Shown: piece after piece, positions 1 to 10,882 of the stretch | Numbering within the stretch: the first letter of the stretch is position 1 | How the letters are laid out: the number at the start of each line of letters is the position of its first letter | Origin: Kaistia defluvii | GTDB lineage: Bacteria > Pseudomonadota > Alphaproteobacteria > Rhizobiales > Kaistiaceae | Direction of reading: 5' to 3' | Length of the DNA stretch: 64,000 nucleotides | NCBI RefSeq assembly: GCF_040548815.1 | Contig: NZ_JBEPSM010000001.1 | Coordinates: 1,922,001-1,986,000 of the forward strand | Program-made: the position numbers and the translations under genes | The notes under the pieces: model-generated | Told to the model about the DNA's origin: nothing | The model's database searches: none | The model's input: the letters and a program-made list of their open reading frames with translations, nothing else

Positions 1-1017
1 GGCCGCCGCCTGGGCCAGACGGCCCGGCTCAGCCAGAAAGGCGGTCAATTCGCGCGACAGCCGGTCGGCTGTCAACTCGGCCTGCGGCACGACCCAGCCA
101 CCACCGGCCTTGGCCAGCACGAGCGCATTGGCGCTCTGATCCTGATCGATCGCGCCGGGAAGCGGCACCATGATCGCCGGGCGGCCGATGACGGCCAGTT
201 CGCAGACGGTCGAGGCGCCGGAACGCGAGATCACCAGATGGCTCTCCGCGATACGGGCCGGCATGTCGGTAAAGAACGGCGCCAGTTCCGCCGTGACGCC
301 GAGCTTGGCATAGGCGGCGCGGACGCGGTCGATATCCTCGGGCCGGCACTGCTGCACGATCGAAAGCCGGGCGCGCGCCGACGGATCGAGCTTGGCAAGC
401 GCCTCGGGCAGGAGGTCGGAGAAGAAGCGTGCGCCCTGGCTGCCGCCAAAGATCACCAGATTGAGCGAACCGTCCGCCGCGATGCGCGGATAAGGCACCC
501 TGCTGGCGTCGATCACCATCTGGCGGACGGGATTGCCGGTCTGCACGATCTTGGCCCCGGCGGCATTGGCGTGGCCGACCTCCGGGAAGCTGGTCGCGAC
601 CGCGCTGACGCGCGAAGCAAGCAGCCGGTTGGCGCGGCCGAGTACGGCATTGGCGTCATGGGCGATCGTGGGAATGCGAAGTCGCACGGCCGCCATGAGC
701 GGCGGCACGGTCGGGTAGCCGCCGAAGCCGACGACGGCGGCCGGACGCAGCCGCTTCAGCATCGCCTTGGATTGTCGGTAGCCATGCCAGAGGCTGAGGG
801 CGGCGGCGAGAAAGACCTTCGGCGATTTCACCGAGGGGGTCGCCGAGCGGATGATATGCGTCTCGTCGGCGGGAAAGTTCTGGCCGTAGGTCTCGGCGCG
901 ATGATCGGTGGCGAGATGCACCGACCAGCCCCGGCTCTTCAGGGCGTAGGCCAGCGCCTCCGCCGGAAACAGATGCCCACCCGTTCCGCCGGCACACAGC
1001 AGGATCGTCTTTTCCAT
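1..1017 (-). CDS. murG: MurG, lipid II-forming GlcNAc transferase (C-terminus cut by window edge)
   Basis: MurG transfers GlcNAc from UDP-GlcNAc to lipid I on the inner face of the membrane, giving lipid II. The frame is open from an ATG at 1017 to base 1 (339 codons, no stop), so roughly the last 25-30 residues of this usually 360-370 residue protein lie outside. The N-terminal glycine-rich loop GGTGGH is at residues 10-15. The C-terminal Rossmann half carries GGSQGA and the UDP-GlcNAc-binding stretch SRSGAST...E. It is the last visible gene of the dcw operon and begins 5 bases after the ftsW stop. Identification is secure. Confidence 0.97.
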   Translation of the reverse strand, partial: MEKTILLCAGGTGGHLFPAEALAYALKSRGWSVHLATDHRAETYGQNFPADETHIIRSATPSVKSPKVFLAAALSLWHGYRQSKAMLKRLRPAAVVGFGGYPTVPPLMAAVRLRIPTIAHDANAVLGRANRLLASRVSAVATSFPEVGHANAAGAKIVQTGNPVRQMVIDASRVPYPRIAADGSLNLVIFGGSQGARFFSDLLPEALAKLDPSARARLSIVQQCRPEDIDRVRAAYAKLGVTAELAPFFTDMPARIAESHLVISRSGASTVCELAVIGRPAIMVPLPGAIDQDQSANALVLAKAGGGWVVPQAELTADRLSRELTAFLAEPGRLAQAAA

Positions 1018-1021
1018 CGCC

Positions 1022-2182
1022 TCAAGCAGCCTTCGGACGGGTCGTCGCAAACCGGCTGAAACCGGAGGTCAGGCGGGCCGGCTCGAAGCGGCGGCGCGTC
1101 AGCGCCAGCACGAGGCCCATCTGGAAAGCGAGCGCCAGCATGGAGGAGCCGCCATAGGAGATGAACGGCAGCGTCATGCCCTTGGCCGGCATCAGGTTCA
1201 GGTTCACCGCCATGTTGATGACCGACTGAACGCCGAACAGCACCAGCAGGCCGGCCGAGGCGAGGCGCACGAAGGCATCCTCGTTCTTCAGGCTATGGCT
1301 CATGCCGCGCACGACGACGAAGCCGAACATCAGCACCAGCCCCATGCAGAGGATGATGCCGAATTCTTCAGCGGCCACCGCGAAGATGAAGTCGGTGTGG
1401 CTGTCCGGCAGGATGCGCTTCACGACGCCCTCGCCAGGACCACGGCCGAGCCAGCCGCCGTGAATGACGGAATTGAGCGCGGTGTCGACCTGGAAGGTGT
1501 CGCCCGCAGCAGGGTCCAGGAAGCGGTTGATGCGGCCCGCGAAGTGGGGAAACACGGTGTAGGCGGCGACGATGCCGACGCCGGCAAGGCCGGCGAGGCC
1601 GGCGATCCAGAACCAGGACAGGCCGGCCATGAAGAACACCGCCGACCAGGCGATGACGACGAGCATGGTCTGGCCGAGGTCCGGCTGCGCCACCAGCAGA
1701 GCAGCGACGATCGCCAGCAGCAGCATGGCAAAGATGTTGCCCGGAATGTCGTTGCGGCGCGAATTCTCGGTAAACAGCCAGGCCGACAGGACGAGGAAGG
1801 CCGGCTTGACGAACTCGGATGGCTGCAGCGAGAAGCCCAGGATGTTGATCCAGCGCCGCGCGCCCTTCACTTCCTGGCCGATGAACAGGGTCGCGAACAT
1901 CAGGACGATGGCGATCGCGAACACGATCAGCGCCGTCCGGCGCACATTGCGCGGCGACAGGAAGGACGTGCCGATCATGATGGCGATCGTCGGCACCATG
2001 AAGAAGACGTGCCGCTTGACGAAGTGGAAGCTGTCGAGGCCGATGCGCTCGGCCACGGGCGGACTGCCGGCGAGAGACAGCACGACGCCGCCGATCATCA
2101 GCGCGAGCAGCCCGAACAGCAGATATTTGTCGACGGTCCACCACCACTCGGCGAAGACACTGCGATCGGCCCGGCTGACCAT
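1022..2182 (-). CDS. ftsW: FtsW, SEDS-family septal peptidoglycan polymerase
   Basis: FtsW is the multi-pass glycosyltransferase that polymerises lipid II at the division site together with FtsI. The 386-residue product has about ten hydrophobic segments. It also has the SEDS signature around residues 265-285 (GRGPGEG...LPDSHTDFIF..AEEFG) and the C-terminal PFISYGG motif. I start at the ATG at 2182, whose A is shared with the murD TGA stop; a GTG one codon upstream (2185) is also possible. Lying between murD and murG supports FtsW rather than RodA. Confidence 0.96.
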   Translation of the reverse strand: MVSRADRSVFAEWWWTVDKYLLFGLLALMIGGVVLSLAGSPPVAERIGLDSFHFVKRHVFFMVPTIAIMIGTSFLSPRNVRRTALIVFAIAIVLMFATLFIGQEVKGARRWINILGFSLQPSEFVKPAFLVLSAWLFTENSRRNDIPGNIFAMLLLAIVAALLVAQPDLGQTMLVVIAWSAVFFMAGLSWFWIAGLAGLAGVGIVAAYTVFPHFAGRINRFLDPAAGDTFQVDTALNSVIHGGWLGRGPGEGVVKRILPDSHTDFIFAVAAEEFGIILCMGLVLMFGFVVVRGMSHSLKNEDAFVRLASAGLLVLFGVQSVINMAVNLNLMPAKGMTLPFISYGGSSMLALAFQMGLVLALTRRRFEPARLTSGFSRFATTRPKAA

Positions 2183-3582
2183 CACTTAACCTCCACGAGG
2201 GGTTTGGCGCCTTCGAGCGCCTGGACGAGACTGCGGAAATGATCGCCGCGCTTCTCGAAATTGGAATACTGGTCATAGGAAGCACAGGCGGGCGACAGCA
2301 GCACCACCGGCTCCGCCGCGCCATCGCGGGCCGCGTCCTGCGCCGCCGCGGCGACCGCTACGTCCATGGTGCCAGCCATCACCGTCTCAACTTTGCCGGC
2401 GAGCGTAGCCGCGAATTCCTCCGCCGCCGCGCCGATCAGATAGGCCTTGGCAATCCTGGGGAAATAGGGCTCGAGGCTGGTGATGCCGCCTGTCTTGGCC
2501 TTGCCGCCGGCGATCCAGTAGATCCGCTCGAAGCTTGCCAGCGCCTTTTCGGCGGCATCCGCATTGGTCGCCTTGGAATCGTTGACGAACAGCACCTTGC
2601 CGATCCGGGTGACGCCTTCCATGCGGTGCGCCAGCCCGGGAAAGCTATTCAGCCCTTCCAGGATCGAGAGATCAGACATGCCGATGGCGCGGGCCGCCGC
2701 AATCGCCGCCGCCGCATTCTGGGCGTTGTGAACGCCCCGCAGCGCGCCGATCCCGGCGAGATCGGCGATTTCGCGGATCGCGTCGTCCTCGGCCTCGAAG
2801 ATCCGGCCCTTGTCGGCGAAGAAGCCGTTGGCGACGGGACGATGAACCGAGATCCGCTCGACCGGCGTGCCGCGCTTGTCGAGATCAGAGGCGATCGCCG
2901 AGCACCACTCGTCGTCGACGCCCACCACGGCCGTCCCGGCGCCGCGCACCAGCCGTGCCTTGATGGCGGCGTAGCGCTCCATCGTGTCGTGCCGGTCGAG
3001 GTGGTCCTCGGTCAGGTTGAGCAGGACGCCGACGGTCGGATCGATGGTCGGCGCCAGATCGATCTGGAAGGACGAGCACTCGACGATATGGATGCGATCC
3101 CTGGCCGGCGGCGCCAGCGACAGGATCGCCGTGCCGATATTGCCGCCAAGCTGCACATCCCAGCCATCGGTGCGAAACATATGCGCAATCAGCGCCGTGG
3201 TCGTCGACTTGCCATTGGTGCCGGTGATGGCGATGAAGGGCGAACCGGGCGCGATCGCCCGCCGCTCGCGGCAGAACAGCTCGATGTCGCCGATGATCGC
3301 GATGCCGGCCGCCTGGGCGAGCTCGACCGTCCAGTGCGGCTTCGGATGGGTCAGAGGCACGCCGGGCGACAGGACGAGCGCCTCGAAGCCGGCGAAATCG
3401 ATCGGCCGCAGATCGGCGGTCGGAATGCCGGCTGCGGCCGCCTTCGCCACCGAATCCGCATTGTCGTCCCATGCCACGACCTTCGCGCCGCCGGCGACGA
3501 GCGCCTCGGCGGTCGCGAGCCCGCTGCCGCCGAGCCCGAAGACCGCGACCGACTTGCCGGCAAGGGAGGTGATCGGCGTCAT
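2182..3582 (-). CDS. murD: MurD, UDP-MurNAc-L-Ala:D-Glu ligase
   Basis: MurD is the cytoplasmic ATP-dependent ligase that adds D-glutamate to UDP-MurNAc-L-alanine. The 466-residue protein has the N-terminal Rossmann nucleotide-sugar domain (VFGLGGSG, residues 14-21) and the Mur ligase P-loop GTNGKSTT at 121-128. The central domain has the [11 protein letters not shown] stretch and the C-terminal domain has NDSKATN. Length is normal. It starts 7 bases after the mraY stop, and its stop overlaps the ftsW start, so these genes are probably translationally coupled. Confidence 0.97.
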   Translation of the reverse strand: MTPITSLAGKSVAVFGLGGSGLATAEALVAGGAKVVAWDDNADSVAKAAAAGIPTADLRPIDFAGFEALVLSPGVPLTHPKPHWTVELAQAAGIAIIGDIELFCRERRAIAPGSPFIAITGTNGKSTTTALIAHMFRTDGWDVQLGGNIGTAILSLAPPARDRIHIVECSSFQIDLAPTIDPTVGVLLNLTEDHLDRHDTMERYAAIKARLVRGAGTAVVGVDDEWCSAIASDLDKRGTPVERISVHRPVANGFFADKGRIFEAEDDAIREIADLAGIGALRGVHNAQNAAAAIAAARAIGMSDLSILEGLNSFPGLAHRMEGVTRIGKVLFVNDSKATNADAAEKALASFERIYWIAGGKAKTGGITSLEPYFPRIAKAYLIGAAAEEFAATLAGKVETVMAGTMDVAVAAAAQDAARDGAAEPVVLLSPACASYDQYSNFEKRGDHFRSLVQALEGAKPLVEVK

Positions 3583-3589
3583 CTGCGTG

Positions 3590-4675
3590 TTACCGGATCT
3601 TCAGGCTGGAGAGGCCGATCAGGGCGAGGACGACCGCGATGATCCAGAAACGGATCACGACCTGCGGTTCGGTCCAGCCAAGCTGTTCGAAATGGTGGTG
3701 GATCGGCGCCATCTTGAAGACGCGCTTGCCGGTCAGCTTGAAGGACGCGACCTGGATGATGACCGAGGCGGCCTCGAGCACGAACAGGCCACCGACGATG
3801 GCCAGCACGATCTCGTGCTTGGTGGCGACGGCGATCGCGCCGAGCATGCCGCCCAGCGCGAGCGAGCCGGTGTCGCCCATGAAGATCGCGGCCGGCGGCG
3901 CGTTGAACCAGAGGAATCCGAGGCCCGCGCCCAGCATCGCGCCGCAGAGCACGGCCAGTTCGCCGGTGCCGGGCACGAAATGGATCTGCAGGTATTCGGC
4001 GAAGATGGCGTTGCCGGAGAGATAGGCCATGACGCCGAAGGAGGCCGTGGCGACCATGACCGGAACGATGGCGAGGCCGTCAAGACCGTCGGTCAGGTTC
4101 ACCGCATTGCCCGCGCCGACGATGACGAAGGCGCCGAAGGGAATGAAGAACCAGCCGAGATCCAGCACGAAGGCCTTCACAAAGGGAAAGGTCAGCGCGT
4201 TCGACAGCGGCCCGGTCGAGAGATGCGAGATGGCGATGCAGGCGATCGCCGCGATCGCGAATTCCACGGCGAGACGCGACCGGCCGGAAAAGCCCTTGTG
4301 GCTCTGCTTGGTGACCTTGAGATAGTCGTCATAGAGCCCGATCAAGCCGAAGCCCACCGTGACGCCCAGCACGGTCCAGACATAGATGCTGGAAAGATTG
4401 GCCCAGAGCAGGGTCGAGACGATCAGGCCGGAGAGGATCATCAGGCCGCCCATGGTGGGCGTGCCCTTCTTGGTCACCAGATGGCTCTGGGGGCCGTCCT
4501 CGCGGATCGGCTGGCCCTTGCCCTGCTTGACCTTCAGCGCGCGGATGATCGTAGGGCCGAACAGGAAGACGAAGATCAGCGCCGTCATCGTCGCGCCGCC
4601 CACACGAAACGTGATGTAGCGGAAGACGTTGAGGCCCGAGAATTGCGCGGAGAGATCCCCCAGCAGGTACAGCAT
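3590..4675 (-). CDS. mraY: MraY, phospho-MurNAc-pentapeptide translocase (lipid I synthase)
   Basis: MraY is an integral membrane enzyme that transfers phospho-MurNAc-pentapeptide to undecaprenyl phosphate. The 361 residues carry about ten membrane segments and the family motifs GTPTMGG (residues 71-77), catalytic DD in LYDDYLK (116-117), NLTDGLDG (193-200) and the C-terminal [13 protein letters not shown]. The ATG overlaps the murF stop in an ATGA arrangement. All expected catalytic residues are present. Confidence 0.97.
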   Translation of the reverse strand: MLYLLGDLSAQFSGLNVFRYITFRVGGATMTALIFVFLFGPTIIRALKVKQGKGQPIREDGPQSHLVTKKGTPTMGGLMILSGLIVSTLLWANLSSIYVWTVLGVTVGFGLIGLYDDYLKVTKQSHKGFSGRSRLAVEFAIAAIACIAISHLSTGPLSNALTFPFVKAFVLDLGWFFIPFGAFVIVGAGNAVNLTDGLDGLAIVPVMVATASFGVMAYLSGNAIFAEYLQIHFVPGTGELAVLCGAMLGAGLGFLWFNAPPAAIFMGDTGSLALGGMLGAIAVATKHEIVLAIVGGLFVLEAASVIIQVASFKLTGKRVFKMAPIHHHFEQLGWTEPQVVIRFWIIAVVLALIGLSSLKIR

Positions 4676-6126
4676 CAGACGGGTCCTTCAGTGGCGGGAT
4701 CGCTCTCGACGGGCGCCGATGCAAAGCGGATCTTCAATGTCTCGACGATGGGCGCCATGCGGCTGCCATTCGAGCCCTTGACCATCACGACGTCGCCGGC
4801 GGCGAGCTCGTCGAGAAGAATCGCCTCGAGCTCATTTGAGGTTTCGGCATAATGGCCCCGCATGGCGTCGGGCAAGACCTCCCAGAGCGCCAGCATGGAG
4901 GGGCCCGCCGCATAGACCCGGTCGATTCCCGCCGCGGTCAGCGGCTCGACCAGTTCGGCATGCAATCGCAGCGTGTCGTCGCCCAGCTCGCGCATGTCAC
5001 CGAGAACGGCGATGCGTCGACCGGCGCCTTCCGTCCGCGCCTGCGCCAGGACGGTGATCGCCGCGCGCATCGAGGTCGGGCTGGCGTTGTAGCTTTCGTC
5101 GATCAGCGTCGCGCGGCCCTCGCCGACGACGAGCTCGTGGCGGGCGCCGCGGCCCTTCGGCGCGCTCAGATCGCCGAGCGCCAAGGCCGCCTCGCCGACA
5201 TCGCCGCCCATCTGGGCGACTGCCAGCAGGACGGCGAGCGCGTTCTGCACCAAATGACGCCCCGGCGCGCCGATCGTGAACTCGACCAGCTGGTCGAGGA
5301 TGCGGGCGCTGACGCGGGAATGATCGGGCTGCATGTCGAGGGCTTCGAGCCGCGCATCGCAATCGCGGCCCGTGCCGAAGGACAACACATGGTTGATACC
5401 GGAATCCATGGCGAGCAGCGCCAGGCGCTCGAATTGCGGGCTGTCGCCATTCAGGATGACGCTGCCGCCGGGCTCGACGCCGGAAAAGATTTCGGCCTTG
5501 GCGCGGGCGATGCCATCAATGCCATCCGGGAAGAACTCCAGATGCACCGCCTCGATGTTGGTGATGATCGCGACATGCGGGCGAACCTGCGCAACCAGCG
5601 GCGTGATCTCGCCCGCATGGTTCATGCCGATCTCGAACACGGCGAAGCGGGCGTCGGCCGGCATGCGCGACAGGGTCAGCGGCACGCCCCAGTGATTGTT
5701 GAACGAGGCGGGCGAAAAATGCGTCGCCCCCTGCCCCGACAGCACATGGCCGAGCATTTCCTTCGTCGAGGTCTTGCCGACGCTGCCGGTGACGGCGGCA
5801 ATCCGCGCGGTCGAGCGCGCCCGCGAAGCCCGGGCCAGCTCCTGCAGCGCTTCCAGCACGTCCTGCACGACGACCAGCGGGATCGTCATGCGGCCGAGGC
5901 CTGCGAGCTGGTCGGAGGCGACGACGGCGACCGTCGCGCCATGGCCGGCGGCGGCGCCGACGAAACGGTGGCCGTCAAAGCGGTCGCCGCGAATGGCGAA
6001 GAAGGCATCGCCCGGCTGCACGGTCCGGCTGTCGATCGAGATGCCGGTGATCGCAGGGCCGGCGGCCGTCGGGCGGCCCTTCATGCCAGCGACGAATTCC
6101 TCGAAACCCCAGAGCTTGTCGGTCAT
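4675..6126 (-). CDS. murF: MurF, UDP-MurNAc-tripeptide:D-Ala-D-Ala ligase
   Basis: MurF adds the D-Ala-D-Ala dipeptide to the UDP-MurNAc-tripeptide in the cytoplasm. The 483-residue protein shows the Mur ligase layout: N-terminal domain ([16 protein letters not shown], residues about 30-45), P-loop TGSVGKTS (113-120), the NNHWGVP stretch, and the C-terminal DESYNASP...GDM.ELG region typical of MurF. Its ATG at 6126 overlaps the murE stop by 4 bases and its own stop overlaps mraY, so it lies in a tightly packed operon. Confidence 0.97.
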   Translation of the reverse strand: MTDKLWGFEEFVAGMKGRPTAAGPAITGISIDSRTVQPGDAFFAIRGDRFDGHRFVGAAAGHGATVAVVASDQLAGLGRMTIPLVVVQDVLEALQELARASRARSTARIAAVTGSVGKTSTKEMLGHVLSGQGATHFSPASFNNHWGVPLTLSRMPADARFAVFEIGMNHAGEITPLVAQVRPHVAIITNIEAVHLEFFPDGIDGIARAKAEIFSGVEPGGSVILNGDSPQFERLALLAMDSGINHVLSFGTGRDCDARLEALDMQPDHSRVSARILDQLVEFTIGAPGRHLVQNALAVLLAVAQMGGDVGEAALALGDLSAPKGRGARHELVVGEGRATLIDESYNASPTSMRAAITVLAQARTEGAGRRIAVLGDMRELGDDTLRLHAELVEPLTAAGIDRVYAAGPSMLALWEVLPDAMRGHYAETSNELEAILLDELAAGDVVMVKGSNGSRMAPIVETLKIRFASAPVESDPATEGPV

Positions 6127-7583
6127 GTGCGCGCCTCCGCGGCGAGCGCCGCCGCGACGACCTCATGATCGGAAAAGGGCAGCGTGACGCCGTTGACGAT
6201 CTGGCCGGTCTCGTGGCCCTTGCCGGCAACGCAAAGCACGTCGCCCTCGCCGAGCATCGAAACCGCCTCCAGAATGGCCGAGCGGCGATCGGCGATCTCG
6301 ATCGCGTCGGGGGCACCGGCAAGGATCTCGGCGCGAATGCGGGCCGGATCCTCGGAGCGGGGATTGTCGTCGGTCACGATGACGACGTCGGCATTGCGGC
6401 TGGCAGCCTCCGCCATCAGCGGGCGCTTGCCGGCATCGCGGTCGCCGCCGGCGCCGAACACCACGAAGAGCCGCTTGCGCGTCATCGGCCGCAGCGCGCC
6501 GAGCGCATGATCGAGCGCGTCGGGCTTGTGCGCATAATCGATGAAGACCAGCGCGCCCTTGTCGGTGACGCCGACCCGCTCGAGGCGGCCGGGCGCGCCC
6601 ACCAGCGTGCCAAGCGCATCAATGGCAACGCGCGGCTCGATGCCGGTGGCGATGGCAAGGCCGGCGGCAACGAGCGCGTTGGAGACCTGGAAGGCGCCGG
6701 CCAGCGGCAGGCGCACATGCATCGGCGTGCCGAAGACGTCGAGTTCGAGCGACTGGCTGTAGAGATCGGGTTCCGCCTTGACAAGACGGATCGCCCGCCC
6801 TGCCCGGCCGATATCGATCAGGCGCTGTCCGCGCCGGCGCGCCACGGCCATGACCGCATCCGCATAGGGGCCATCGGCATCGAGCACCGCGGTGCGGCCT
6901 TCCGGCAGCAGATTGCCAAACAGCTTCAGCTTGGCTTCGAGATAGTGCTCGACCGTCGGATGGTAGTCCATGTGGTCGCGGCCGAGATTCGTGAAGGCGG
7001 CTGCCACCAGCCGGACGCCGTCCAGCCGATGCTGATCGAGGCCGTGGCTCGACGCTTCCAGCGCGGCGTGGGTAACGCCCTGCCGCGCGAGCCGATCGAG
7101 AATCTGGTGCAACTGGATCGGATCGGGCGTGGTCAGGCTGCCATAGTCGGAACCGGCCGGCGAGACGACGCCGATGGTGCCGATCGAAGCGGCCTGCTTG
7201 CCCGCGACCTCGAAGATCTGGCGGACGAACGCCGCGACCGAGGTCTTGCCGCTGGTGCCGGTGACGGCGACGAGTTGTTCGGGCTGCAGCGGATAGAAGC
7301 GGGAGGCGAGATGCGCCAGCGCCATGCGCGGGTCGGCCGCGCGCAGCACGGGAACGCCGATGTCATCGGGCAAGTTCGCTTCGGGACCGCAGACGACCGC
7401 CGCCGCGCCCCGCTTCACCGCATCCAGCGCAAAGCGCGAGCCGTCCGCCGCGACGCCCTTCAGGGCCGCGAACAGAAAGCCCGGCTGGACAGCCCGGCTG
7501 TCCGCGGTAAGGCCGGATATCTCGATCGCCGCCGCATCGGCGGGGAGCGAGAAGTCGTTGGAAGCTAGGTCACCGAGCCGCAT
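6123..7583 (-). CDS. murE: MurE, UDP-MurNAc-L-Ala-D-Glu:meso-diaminopimelate ligase
   Basis: MurE adds the third residue of the peptidoglycan stem peptide. I choose the ATG at 7583 (MRLGDL, 486 residues) because a GAGG ribosome site lies about 12 bases upstream and the N-terminus then aligns with the family; the longer frame would need a TTG at 7643. The P-loop GTSGKTS is at 109-115. The DNPR motif near residue 400 indicates selection of meso-diaminopimelate rather than lysine. The 85-base gap to ftsI is the largest inside the dcw operon. Confidence 0.96.
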   Translation of the reverse strand: MRLGDLASNDFSLPADAAAIEISGLTADSRAVQPGFLFAALKGVAADGSRFALDAVKRGAAAVVCGPEANLPDDIGVPVLRAADPRMALAHLASRFYPLQPEQLVAVTGTSGKTSVAAFVRQIFEVAGKQAASIGTIGVVSPAGSDYGSLTTPDPIQLHQILDRLARQGVTHAALEASSHGLDQHRLDGVRLVAAAFTNLGRDHMDYHPTVEHYLEAKLKLFGNLLPEGRTAVLDADGPYADAVMAVARRRGQRLIDIGRAGRAIRLVKAEPDLYSQSLELDVFGTPMHVRLPLAGAFQVSNALVAAGLAIATGIEPRVAIDALGTLVGAPGRLERVGVTDKGALVFIDYAHKPDALDHALGALRPMTRKRLFVVFGAGGDRDAGKRPLMAEAASRNADVVIVTDDNPRSEDPARIRAEILAGAPDAIEIADRRSAILEAVSMLGEGDVLCVAGKGHETGQIVNGVTLPFSDHEVVAAALAAEART

Positions 7584-7668
7584 TCTGGGGTCGAATCCTC
7601 CCGATCGTTCAAGTTTACGCCAAGGCAGGGGCGCGCGAGCCAAAAATCAGAGGCCCGCTCATCGATCC

Positions 7669-9402
7669 TCAATACGACACAAGCATGGCGTCGGGGTGGC
7701 TTTCGTTCTCGCTGCGCGGCTGGACGCCCAGAATGGCGGCAGCGCGGCGGATGATGCTGGAGCTGACATTGGCCGCGTTCCAGGCCGCGAGCGCCGGCAG
7801 GCCCGGCTTCTCCGGCTTCGGATCGTCGATCGAGATCAGCATCACATATTCCGGGTCGTCCATCGGGAACGCCGACAGGAACGAGTTCAGATAGTGGCCT
7901 TCGACATAGCGTCCGTTGGCGATCTTCTCGGCCGTGCCGGTCTTGCCGCCGACGACATAGCCGGGAACGTCGGCGTTGCGGCCGGAGCCCTTGACGGCGT
8001 TGAAGCGGAACAGCCAGCGCATCTCGTCGCTGGTCTTCTTGGAGACCATCTGCGTCGAGTCGGCCAGGGCGGCTTCCTGCGTGCGCGGGAAGAAGGTGGG
8101 CGAGAGCAGATGGCCGCCATTGACCAGCGCCGCGTCGGCAACCGCCGCCTGCATCGGCGTGATGGCGATGCCATGGCCGAAGGAGACGGTCAGCTGCGTC
8201 GCCTGGCTCCAGCGCTTGGGCACCTGCGGCGTCGCCACTTCCGGCAGATCGGTCTTGAGCCGGGTCGAGAGGCCGAATTTCTTCAGATAGGCCTGCTGCT
8301 CTTCCTGGCCGACGGCGAGCGCCATCTTGGCGGTGCCGATATTGGAGGAATACTGGAAGATCTCCGGCACGGTCAGGAAGCGCGCCTTAGCGTGGAAGTC
8401 GCGGATGACGTTGCGGCCGACATGGATCGGGAAGCGCGCATCGATGCTGTCCGTCATCTTCACGCGGCCGGAATCGAGCGCCATCGCGAAGGTGAAGCTC
8501 TTGAACACCGAACCGAGTTCGAACGTACCGGCCGTCAGGCGGTTGAGCCGGTCGGGCTTGTTGGCATCGGTAGGATTGTTCGGATCGAAATCGGGCAGCG
8601 ACGCCATGGCCATGACCTCGCCGGTCTTGGCGTTGAGGATGACGCCCATCGCCGCGATCGACTGGTAGCGCTGCATCGCGCCGACGAGTTCATCGCGCAG
8701 GATGTGCTGGACGCGCAGGTCGATCGACAGCTTGACCGGCTGCATGTCGGCGCCCTTCATCGCGAAGCCGGCGCCATGCAGGTCGCCAAGGCCCCGCTCG
8801 TCGATCGCCTTCTCGATGCCGGCAATGCCCTGGTTGTCGATATTGACCAGGCCGACGATATGGGCAGCCGCGGGGCCGCCCGGATAGAAGCGGCGGTTCT
8901 CGGTCAGGAAGCCGACGCCCGGAATGCCGAGATTGTGGATTTCGGACTGCTGCTTCGGCGTGATCTCGCGCTTCACCCAGACGAAGCCGGCCTGGGTCGA
9001 CAGCTTCTTGCGCAGCTGCGCCGCATCGAGGTCCGGCAGGACGCTGGTGATCAGTTCGGTCGCTTCGTCGGGATCGACGATCTTGTTCGGCTCGGCGAAG
9101 AGCGAGGCCGTCTTGATGTCGGTGGCGAGGATTTCGCCATTGCGGTCGACGATGTTGGGACGGGCGGTGGCGACGGAGGAAGCCGCGCTGCCACGCGCGG
9201 CGGAGCCGGCCTGATCGCTCATGCCGAGCATGACGAGCCGGCCGCCGATCACGCCGTAGACGATCATGAAGACCATCATCGTCAGCCCGATGCGGCTGCG
9301 CGTCTGGTCGTGGCGGGCCTTGCTCGCGCCCTTGAGCGCGACGTGGCGGGGACCATTGGAAGGGCTGAACATTCCGGGGCGGTCGGTCAGCGTCATCGTC
9401 AT
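7669..9402 (-). CDS. ftsI: FtsI (PBP3), septal peptidoglycan transpeptidase
   Basis: FtsI is the division-specific class B penicillin-binding protein that cross-links septal peptidoglycan in the periplasm. The 577-residue product has a short cytoplasmic tail, one membrane anchor at about 37-60, a dimerisation domain (RP.I.DRNG.ILATD, 81-95) and the transpeptidase. Catalytic motifs are SVFK (298-301), SSN near 352 and KTGTAEK near 488. The ATG at 9402 follows a GGGAGCG ribosome site and overlaps the ftsL stop by 4 bases. Confidence 0.97.
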   Translation of the reverse strand: MTMTLTDRPGMFSPSNGPRHVALKGASKARHDQTRSRIGLTMMVFMIVYGVIGGRLVMLGMSDQAGSAARGSAASSVATARPNIVDRNGEILATDIKTASLFAEPNKIVDPDEATELITSVLPDLDAAQLRKKLSTQAGFVWVKREITPKQQSEIHNLGIPGVGFLTENRRFYPGGPAAAHIVGLVNIDNQGIAGIEKAIDERGLGDLHGAGFAMKGADMQPVKLSIDLRVQHILRDELVGAMQRYQSIAAMGVILNAKTGEVMAMASLPDFDPNNPTDANKPDRLNRLTAGTFELGSVFKSFTFAMALDSGRVKMTDSIDARFPIHVGRNVIRDFHAKARFLTVPEIFQYSSNIGTAKMALAVGQEEQQAYLKKFGLSTRLKTDLPEVATPQVPKRWSQATQLTVSFGHGIAITPMQAAVADAALVNGGHLLSPTFFPRTQEAALADSTQMVSKKTSDEMRWLFRFNAVKGSGRNADVPGYVVGGKTGTAEKIANGRYVEGHYLNSFLSAFPMDDPEYVMLISIDDPKPEKPGLPALAAWNAANVSSSIIRRAAAILGVQPRSENESHPDAMLVSY

Positions 9403-9857
9403 GGATTCGCTCCCGATTGAGCCGCCAGGTCACGCGGACGTGGCTTGGCGATGCTGGCCTGGGCGGTGGTGGGTTTCGCGACGATCGGCTTGGCGAGGAT
9501 CGGCTTGGCCGATCCGCTCTTGGCCACGCCGCTGGTGATCATCCGGTCGAGACTCGCGCCGGGCACCTCGATCGGTTTGTCCGGAACCTCGTCGAGGCTG
9601 GCGAGCTGGCGCACGTCGAGCGGGGTCAGATGCAGATAGCTGCTGTAGCGGCCGACCAGTTCCTGGAGGCGCGACGGCTGGTCCAGCACGCTCCATTCCG
9701 CCTGAAGAATGTTCATCAGGTCCTTTTCGCGGGCGATGTCGCGGCGCAGTTCCATGACGTGATCGGCGGCCCGGCCCGCGCGATCCTTCATGGCGTAAGT
9801 GACGACGGCGCCGGCGACCATCAAAGCAACCCAGATGACGTTGAGTGCCCGGAGCAT
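9399..9857 (-). CDS. ftsL: FtsL, small bitopic division protein
   Basis: FtsL bridges FtsQ/B and FtsW/I in the divisome. The 152-residue protein has a short N-terminus, one membrane helix (about residues 4-22), then a charged heptad-like helix (RAADHVMELRRDIAREKDL) and the LDQPSRLQELVGRY stretch seen in alphaproteobacterial FtsL. The C-terminal 45 residues are a low-complexity Ala/Lys/Pro tail. Sequence conservation is low, so identification relies partly on position between rsmH and ftsI. The start ATG overlaps the rsmH stop by 1 base. Confidence 0.9.
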   Translation of the reverse strand: MLRALNVIWVALMVAGAVVTYAMKDRAGRAADHVMELRRDIAREKDLMNILQAEWSVLDQPSRLQELVGRYSSYLHLTPLDVRQLASLDEVPDKPIEVPGASLDRMITSGVAKSGSAKPILAKPIVAKPTTAQASIAKPRPRDLAAQSGANP

Positions 9858-10882
9858 TACGACCTCGCCACTTTGAATTCAGGAAGCGCCGGTACGCCGG
9901 CAGCCGCGGCATCGAACGGACGCGACGGCGCCTCGGTCCGGATGCCGGCGCGAAGCTTGGCGGAACGGGCGCGCGGGTTGCGCGACGTTTCTTCATAGCC
10001 GGCCACGACGGGCCCCTTGGACATCAGCGTGAAAGTCGGTGCGGCGAGCGTGCGCTCCGGCATGTGGCGCGAGCCACCGGCGCGGATCTCGCTGCGCTCG
10101 GCCAGGAAGCGCTTGACGATGCGGTCCTCGAGCGAATGGAACGAGACGATGACGAGGTGCCCGCCCGGCTTCAGCACGCGCTCGGCGGCGACCAGCGCCC
10201 GGCCGAGCTCGTCGAGCTCCTGGTTGACGTAGATGCGCAGCGCCTGGAACGTGCGGGTCGCCGGATGGATCGGATCGGTCGGCTTCTTGCCGACGACGCG
10301 CTCGACCAGGCCGGCCAGTTCGCTGGTGCGCAGATAGGGCTTGGCGACGCGGTCCTGCGTGATGGCGCGGGCAACGGCGCCGGCGCGGCGCTCTTCGCCC
10401 AGGACCGAGATGATGCGGGCGAGATCGCGCGCCTCCATCGTGTTGACGACGTCGGCGGCGCTCGGGCCTTCCTGGCTCATGCGCATGTCGAGCGGGCCGT
10501 CGAAGCGGAACGAGAAGCCGCGCTCGGCCTCATCCAACTGCATCGACGAAACGCCGATATCGAGCACGACGCCGTCGACCTTCTCATGCCCCTGCCCGGC
10601 CGCGATCTCGTCGAGGTCGCCGAAGCGGCCATGCACGAGCTGCAGCCGGCCTGCATACTCGGAAACCAGCGCCTGGCCATCGGCGATCGCGTTGGGGTCG
10701 CGGTCGATGCCGATCACCGACGCGCCGGCATCAAGGATGGCGCGGCTGTAACCGCCGAGGCCGAAGGTGCCGTCGATGATGACCTTGCCGGCAGCCGGCA
10801 CGAGATGCGCGAGCACCTCGGCGAGCAGCACCGGGACGTGACGGTCCGGTCCGCCTGCAGGAATGGCGTCGCCGGCCGTCAT
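9857..10882 (-). CDS. rsmH: RsmH (MraW), 16S rRNA C1402 N4-methyltransferase
   Basis: RsmH methylates N4 of C1402 in 16S rRNA. I use the ATG at 10882, which overlaps the mraZ stop (ATGA); this gives 341 residues starting [10 protein letters not shown]. Visible family features are [10 protein letters not shown] at about 14-23, the SAM motif [33 protein letters not shown], and the C-terminal [16 protein letters not shown] longer open frame continues upstream only because it runs antisense-free over mraZ; it is not the gene start. Confidence 0.97.
   Translation of the reverse strand: MTAGDAIPAGGPDRHVPVLLAEVLAHLVPAAGKVIIDGTFGLGGYSRAILDAGASVIGIDRDPNAIADGQALVSEYAGRLQLVHGRFGDLDEIAAGQGHEKVDGVVLDIGVSSMQLDEAERGFSFRFDGPLDMRMSQEGPSAADVVNTMEARDLARIISVLGEERRAGAVARAITQDRVAKPYLRTSELAGLVERVVGKKPTDPIHPATRTFQALRIYVNQELDELGRALVAAERVLKPGGHLVIVSFHSLEDRIVKRFLAERSEIRAGGSRHMPERTLAAPTFTLMSKGPVVAGYEETSRNPRARSAKLRAGIRTEAPSRPFDAAAAGVPALPEFKVARS

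Noticed and set aside
1295..2242. Long rightward open frame (315 codons) opposite ftsW, and similar long opposite-strand frames over murD, murF, murE, ftsI, the oxoprolinase, metH2, ettA and murQ
   Set aside because: They lie fully antisense to well-supported genes, have the Arg/Ala/Gly/Asp-skewed composition of high-GC shadow frames, no family motifs and no ribosome sites.
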